From Alcaligenaceae bacterium (lineage in GTDB: Bacteria; Pseudomonadota; Gammaproteobacteria; Burkholderiales; Burkholderiaceae), in assembly GCA_947372575.1 (NCBI GenBank), contig CANBUF010000066.1, positions 1 through 8,375 of the forward strand: a stretch of 8,375 bases of DNA. The letters run 5' to 3'. The notes beneath the pieces are model-generated. The model saw only the letters and a list, made by a program, of their open reading frames with translations. It was not told where the DNA came from and did no database searches. The position numbers were made by a program, and so were the translations under genes. Of the stretch, positions 5,597 to 8,375 are shown piece by piece; the stretch's first letter is position 1, and each line of letters begins with the position of its first letter.

Positions 5597-6841
5597 ATGC
5601 TCACCACACTCTTTATCGCTTTCTTGCTCTCAACCTTGGTAGTGCGTCTCTGGCTCGCCACGCGTCAGGTTCGGCATGTGCTGTCGCATCGTTCTGCTGT
5701 ACCGTCGGAATTTGCTGGACGCATCAGTCTGAGCAGTCATCAGCGTGCCGCAGACTATACCGCTGCGCGGGTTCGGCTAGCTGTTTTTGAGACAATTTTT
5801 GATGCCGCTGTGCTGGTTGTTTTGACCCTGATGGGTGGCTTGCAGTTGCTCGATACGTTTGTCAGCACGCTTGCGACGCATGAACTGTTGCGTCAGATCC
5901 TGCTGATGGTGAGCCTGGGACTAGTGCTCGGTGTGTTGGGACTGCCTTTTTCGGTTTATCGCCAGTTCGGACTCGAAGCAAAATTCGGCTTTAACCGGAT
6001 GACACCCCGACTGTTCGTCATGGATGCCATCAAAGGCCTGCTTGTGGCGGCAATTATGGGCCTGCCCCTTCTCGCAGCCGTATTGTGGCTGATGGCCGAG
6101 GCTGGTCCTCTGTGGTGGCTCTGGGCCTGGGGCTTATGGTCCGGCTTTAACATCCTGGCGCTGCTGATTTATCCAACCTGGATCGCTCCCCTATTTAATA
6201 AATTCACCCCGCTTGCCGATGCGAACCTCGCCACCAGCATCAATGCCCTAGCCAAACGTTGTGGCTTTGCCTTAAATGGCCTGTTTGTCATGGATGGATC
6301 CAAACGCTCGGCGCACGGCAACGCCTATTTCACGGGGTTTGGACGTACCCGCAGGATTGTATTTTTCGATACCCTGCTCTCTCGCCTGACGACTGATGAA
6401 ATCATTGCGGTCCTGGCACATGAGCTGGGGCATTTCAAGCACCATCACGTCATCAAACGCATGGTGATGAGCTTTGCAGGCGCTCTCTTTTTCTTTGCCA
6501 TCCTGGGCTGGCTCGCGCAGCAAACCTGGTTCTACACCGATTTGGGCGTGATGCCTCGCCTGGGTGGCCGCAATGATGCAATGGCGCTGATTCTTTTTTT
6601 CATGGTGATTCCGGTCTTTACGTTTGCACTCACGCCACTGTTTAGCTGGCTTTCGCGCAAAGATGAGTTTCAGGCAGACCATTTCGCCTCCACCCAGAGC
6701 GATGCACATCAACTGGTGTCCGCGCTGGTCAAACTGGTGGATGACAATGCCTCGACGCTGACACCGGACCCGGTGCACTCAGCCTTCTATGACAGCCATC
6801 CTCCAGCCGCCATCCGTATTCAACAGCTGCTGGCAGCATGA
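5597..6841 (+). CDS. Ste24-type M48 family membrane zinc metalloprotease
   Basis: This is an integral-membrane zinc endopeptidase of family M48, closest in pattern to Ste24/CAAX-prenyl-protease-like proteins. The bacterial substrate is usually unknown, and membrane-protein quality control is the common guess. The 414-residue product has hydrophobic segments near 1-20, 64-84, 100-120, 145-168, 172-195, 291-310 and 328-350, fitting seven membrane spans. The zinc motif is HELGH (275-279), the third ligand is probably E357 in DEFQAD, and GSKRSAHGNAYFTG (234-247) and DSHPPAAIRI (399-408) are typical of the subfamily. I start at the ATG at 5597, behind a weak AGG. The same frame stays open for another 100 codons upstream, but that part is antisense to orn. 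Its stop overlaps the rsgA start by 4 bases (ATGA), so the two are probably co-transcribed. Confidence 0.93.
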   Translation: MLTTLFIAFLLSTLVVRLWLATRQVRHVLSHRSAVPSEFAGRISLSSHQRAADYTAARVRLAVFETIFDAAVLVVLTLMGGLQLLDTFVSTLATHELLRQILLMVSLGLVLGVLGLPFSVYRQFGLEAKFGFNRMTPRLFVMDAIKGLLVAAIMGLPLLAAVLWLMAEAGPLWWLWAWGLWSGFNILALLIYPTWIAPLFNKFTPLADANLATSINALAKRCGFALNGLFVMDGSKRSAHGNAYFTGFGRTRRIVFFDTLLSRLTTDEIIAVLAHELGHFKHHHVIKRMVMSFAGALFFFAILGWLAQQTWFYTDLGVMPRLGGRNDAMALILFFMVIPVFTFALTPLFSWLSRKDEFQADHFASTQSDAHQLVSALVKLVDDNASTLTPDPVHSAFYDSHPPAAIRIQQLLAA

Positions 6842-7740
6842 CCGCCCACGTGCAGGGTCGCGTCATTGCGGCACACGGTCGGCACTATACGGTTGAACTG
6901 CCTGAAGGTGACTTGATCAAGTGCTTTCCGCGGGGCAAGAAAAATGATGCGACCGTCGGCGATTATGTGGAGCTGACCATGCAGGGGCAGGACGAGGCCG
7001 CGCTTGAAAAAGTGCTGGAACGTAAAAACCTGCTGTTCAGATCTGACGAGTCACGCAGCAAACAATTTGCGGCCAATGTCGATCAGTTAATGATCATCAT
7101 CGCCGTCGCACCGAACTTTTCGGATGACTTGCTGGGCCGCACACTCGCGGGCGCTTGGTCAGCAGGCATCACGCCTGTAATTGTGCTCAACAAAGTTGAC
7201 TTGCTCGATGGACTTGAGGCCGCACGCGCCAAGCTCGCGCCCTTTCATCAACTCGGTGTGCAGATTATTGAAATTTGCGCGCGAGATCCGCAACAAGTGC
7301 AAGAACGCATCCTGCCCTTGCTCAAGGACAAGACCACACTGTTGCTCGGTCAAAGTGCCATGGGCAAATCCACGCTGCTCAACACGCTCGTGCCTCTCGC
7401 CATGGCAGCCACACGCGAACACTCTATCGCACTGGGAGCTGGCAAACACACCACCACCAGCACGCGTCTCTACCATTTGCCCGAAGCTGGCGGTGATCTG
7501 ATCGACTCCCCTGGCTTTCAGGGCTTTGGATTGCTACACCTGAGTCGCGAAGACATCGAACGTGGCTTTCCTGAGTTCAGCCCTTACATTCCAGAGTGCC
7601 GTTTTTATAACTGTACGCATCAGCATGAACCAAACTGTGGTGTCCTGGCAGCACTGGGTCGGCATGAAATCAATGCGGCCAGGCACGCGCTTTACATCCG
7701 CCTGATCGAAGCCAAAGCAGCGCACGATTCCTATAGCTAA
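6838..7740 (+). CDS. rsgA: Ribosome small-subunit-dependent GTPase RsgA
   Basis: RsgA (YjeQ) is a circularly permuted GTPase that helps the last steps of 30S subunit maturation. The 300-residue product has an N-terminal OB-fold (about 1-65), then the GTPase motifs in permuted order: G4 NKVD (118-121), G1 GQSAMGKS (171-178), and G3 DSPG (223-226), with GKHTTT (202-207) between the last two. A C-terminal zinc knuckle has C254, C259, H261 and C267. The P-loop has alanine at 174 where most relatives have glycine, probably harmless. The ATG at 6838 overlaps the stop of the protease gene, and no separate strong ribosome binding site is seen, so translation is probably coupled. Its stop TAA overlaps the stop of the convergent Nudix gene by 4 bases. 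Confidence 0.96.
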   Translation: MTAHVQGRVIAAHGRHYTVELPEGDLIKCFPRGKKNDATVGDYVELTMQGQDEAALEKVLERKNLLFRSDESRSKQFAANVDQLMIIIAVAPNFSDDLLGRTLAGAWSAGITPVIVLNKVDLLDGLEAARAKLAPFHQLGVQIIEICARDPQQVQERILPLLKDKTTLLLGQSAMGKSTLLNTLVPLAMAATREHSIALGAGKHTTTSTRLYHLPEAGGDLIDSPGFQGFGLLHLSREDIERGFPEFSPYIPECRFYNCTHQHEPNCGVLAALGRHEINAARHALYIRLIEAKAAHDSYS

Positions 7741-8375
7741 GTTGAGGTCTGGGCAGAGGCTGCCTCAGACAGAATCTGACACAGTCCAAGCAGCATGGCA
7801 GCTGTCGCGCCCCAAATAAAATACTGATTCCAAGGTGCAGAATAATATTGTCGCGTGCTGCCATCAGTCAGGGTCGCGTGGTGCAGACGGAAGTGTTCAG
7901 GATTTGTCAGAAATGCGAGCGGCACTTCGAATACCTCGGCCACCTCGAACGTATCCGGACTCAGCTCAAAACCTGGCCTCACCAGTGCCGTCACAGGCGT
8001 AATAGCAAAGCCTGACGAAGTCAGGTACCTGGGCAGCTCACCGAGCACTTCCACAAAGTCCCGCATCAAGCCTGTCTCTTCTTCTGTTTCGCGCAATGCG
8101 GCCGCCACCACACTTTCATCACTTGACTCGATTCGTCCCCCCGGAAAACTGATCTGCCCGGCATGATCGTTCAAATGGGCGGTGCGTTGCGTGAGCAACA
8201 CCGTCAAGCCCTCAGGGCGCATGACCAGCGGCACCAGCACTGCGGCCTCGACGGGCGTGCCTTCGCGTCCTGGATAGCGCTTGGCGGACTCATCCGGAAT
8301 ATCCAGACTGCGCTGGATATTCGAAGACAGCACCGAACGGATCGCACTGGCAGTCAAAAGTTCTGCGGGGACGGC
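7737..8375 (-). CDS. Nudix hydrolase, CoA pyrophosphatase-like (5' end outside window)
   Basis: The product resembles the NudL/CoAse branch of the Nudix family, which cleaves coenzyme A or acyl-CoA to phosphopantetheine and 3',5'-ADP. With residues counted from the TTG at 8357, the branch-specific stretch LLTQRTAHLNDHAGQISF (54-71) leads into PGG and the Nudix box ending ALRETEEETGL (87-97), with metal-binding glutamates in REtEEE. The frame stays open to the window edge, and the six codons before the TTG read AVPAEL, which resembles the N-terminal lead-in of relatives. The real start is therefore probably beyond 8375 and the gene is partial at its 5' end. It converges on rsgA with a 4-base overlap and no room for a terminator. 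Other Nudix substrates cannot be excluded. Confidence 0.88.
   Translation of the reverse strand, partial: AVPAELLTASAIRSVLSSNIQRSLDIPDESAKRYPGREGTPVEAAVLVPLVMRPEGLTVLLTQRTAHLNDHAGQISFPGGRIESSDESVVAAALRETEEETGLMRDFVEVLGELPRYLTSSGFAITPVTALVRPGFELSPDTFEVAEVFEVPLAFLTNPEHFRLHHATLTDGSTRQYYSAPWNQYFIWGATAAMLLGLCQILSEAASAQTST

Noticed and set aside
6272..6778. A 168-codon minus-strand frame opposite the M48 protease gene
   Set aside because: The sequence is low-complexity-like and rich in His, Lys and Arg, typical of the complement of a membrane-protein gene, and lacks a family signature.

Overview
The window looks like chromosomal DNA from a betaproteobacterium, most likely Burkholderiales and perhaps an Alcaligenaceae-type genome of moderate GC. 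This assignment is inferred from protein style and from the orn / M48 protease / rsgA / Nudix neighbourhood, not from a search. Gene density is high: every recognisable gene is intact except the two cut by the window edges, and several neighbours overlap by a few bases. I see no RNA gene, insertion sequence, CRISPR array or phage element.

Left half (1-3819, minus strand): a compact paaABCDE operon read right to left. It encodes the ring 1,2-phenylacetyl-CoA epoxidase, the oxygen-dependent step of aerobic phenylacetate breakdown. PaaA is the di-iron catalytic subunit, PaaC its structural partner, PaaB a small bridging subunit, PaaD a DUF59/MIP18-type maturation protein with a C-terminal cysteine cluster, and PaaE the FAD/[2Fe-2S] reductase. 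paaC-paaD overlap, the paaB-paaC and paaD-paaE gaps are 10-13 bp, and the 54-bp paaA-paaB gap holds a perfect 16-bp palindrome. A likely further gene starts at base 29 on the same strand and runs off the left edge. The other pathway genes (paaK, paaG, paaZ, paaJ and so on) are not visible.

Centre (3820-3987): a 168-bp AT-rich divergent control region. It holds a near-consensus sigma-70 promoter for paaA (TTGACA-17-AATAAT), two small dyads between the predicted start of transcription and the paaA ribosome binding site, and several copies of an RATACA hexamer in both orientations. It separates paaA from paaX, which encodes a PaaX-type repressor that in studied relatives is released by phenylacetyl-CoA, the substrate of the epoxidase. 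The layout suggests a self-contained regulated catabolic module.

Right half (3988-8375): paaX (plus) runs tail to tail into orn (minus, oligoribonuclease) with a 35-bp coding overlap. orn is divergent from a membrane M48 (Ste24-type) protease gene, whose stop overlaps the start of rsgA (ribosome small-subunit GTPase). rsgA in turn overlaps by 4 bp, tail to tail, a Nudix CoA-pyrophosphatase-like gene whose 5' end lies beyond the right edge. This is core housekeeping DNA, so the paa module appears to sit beside conserved chromosomal genes.

Nothing here looks like an undescribed multi-gene system. The points most worth a second look are regulatory: the paaA/paaX control region, the paaA-paaB palindrome and the paaX/orn antisense overlap.
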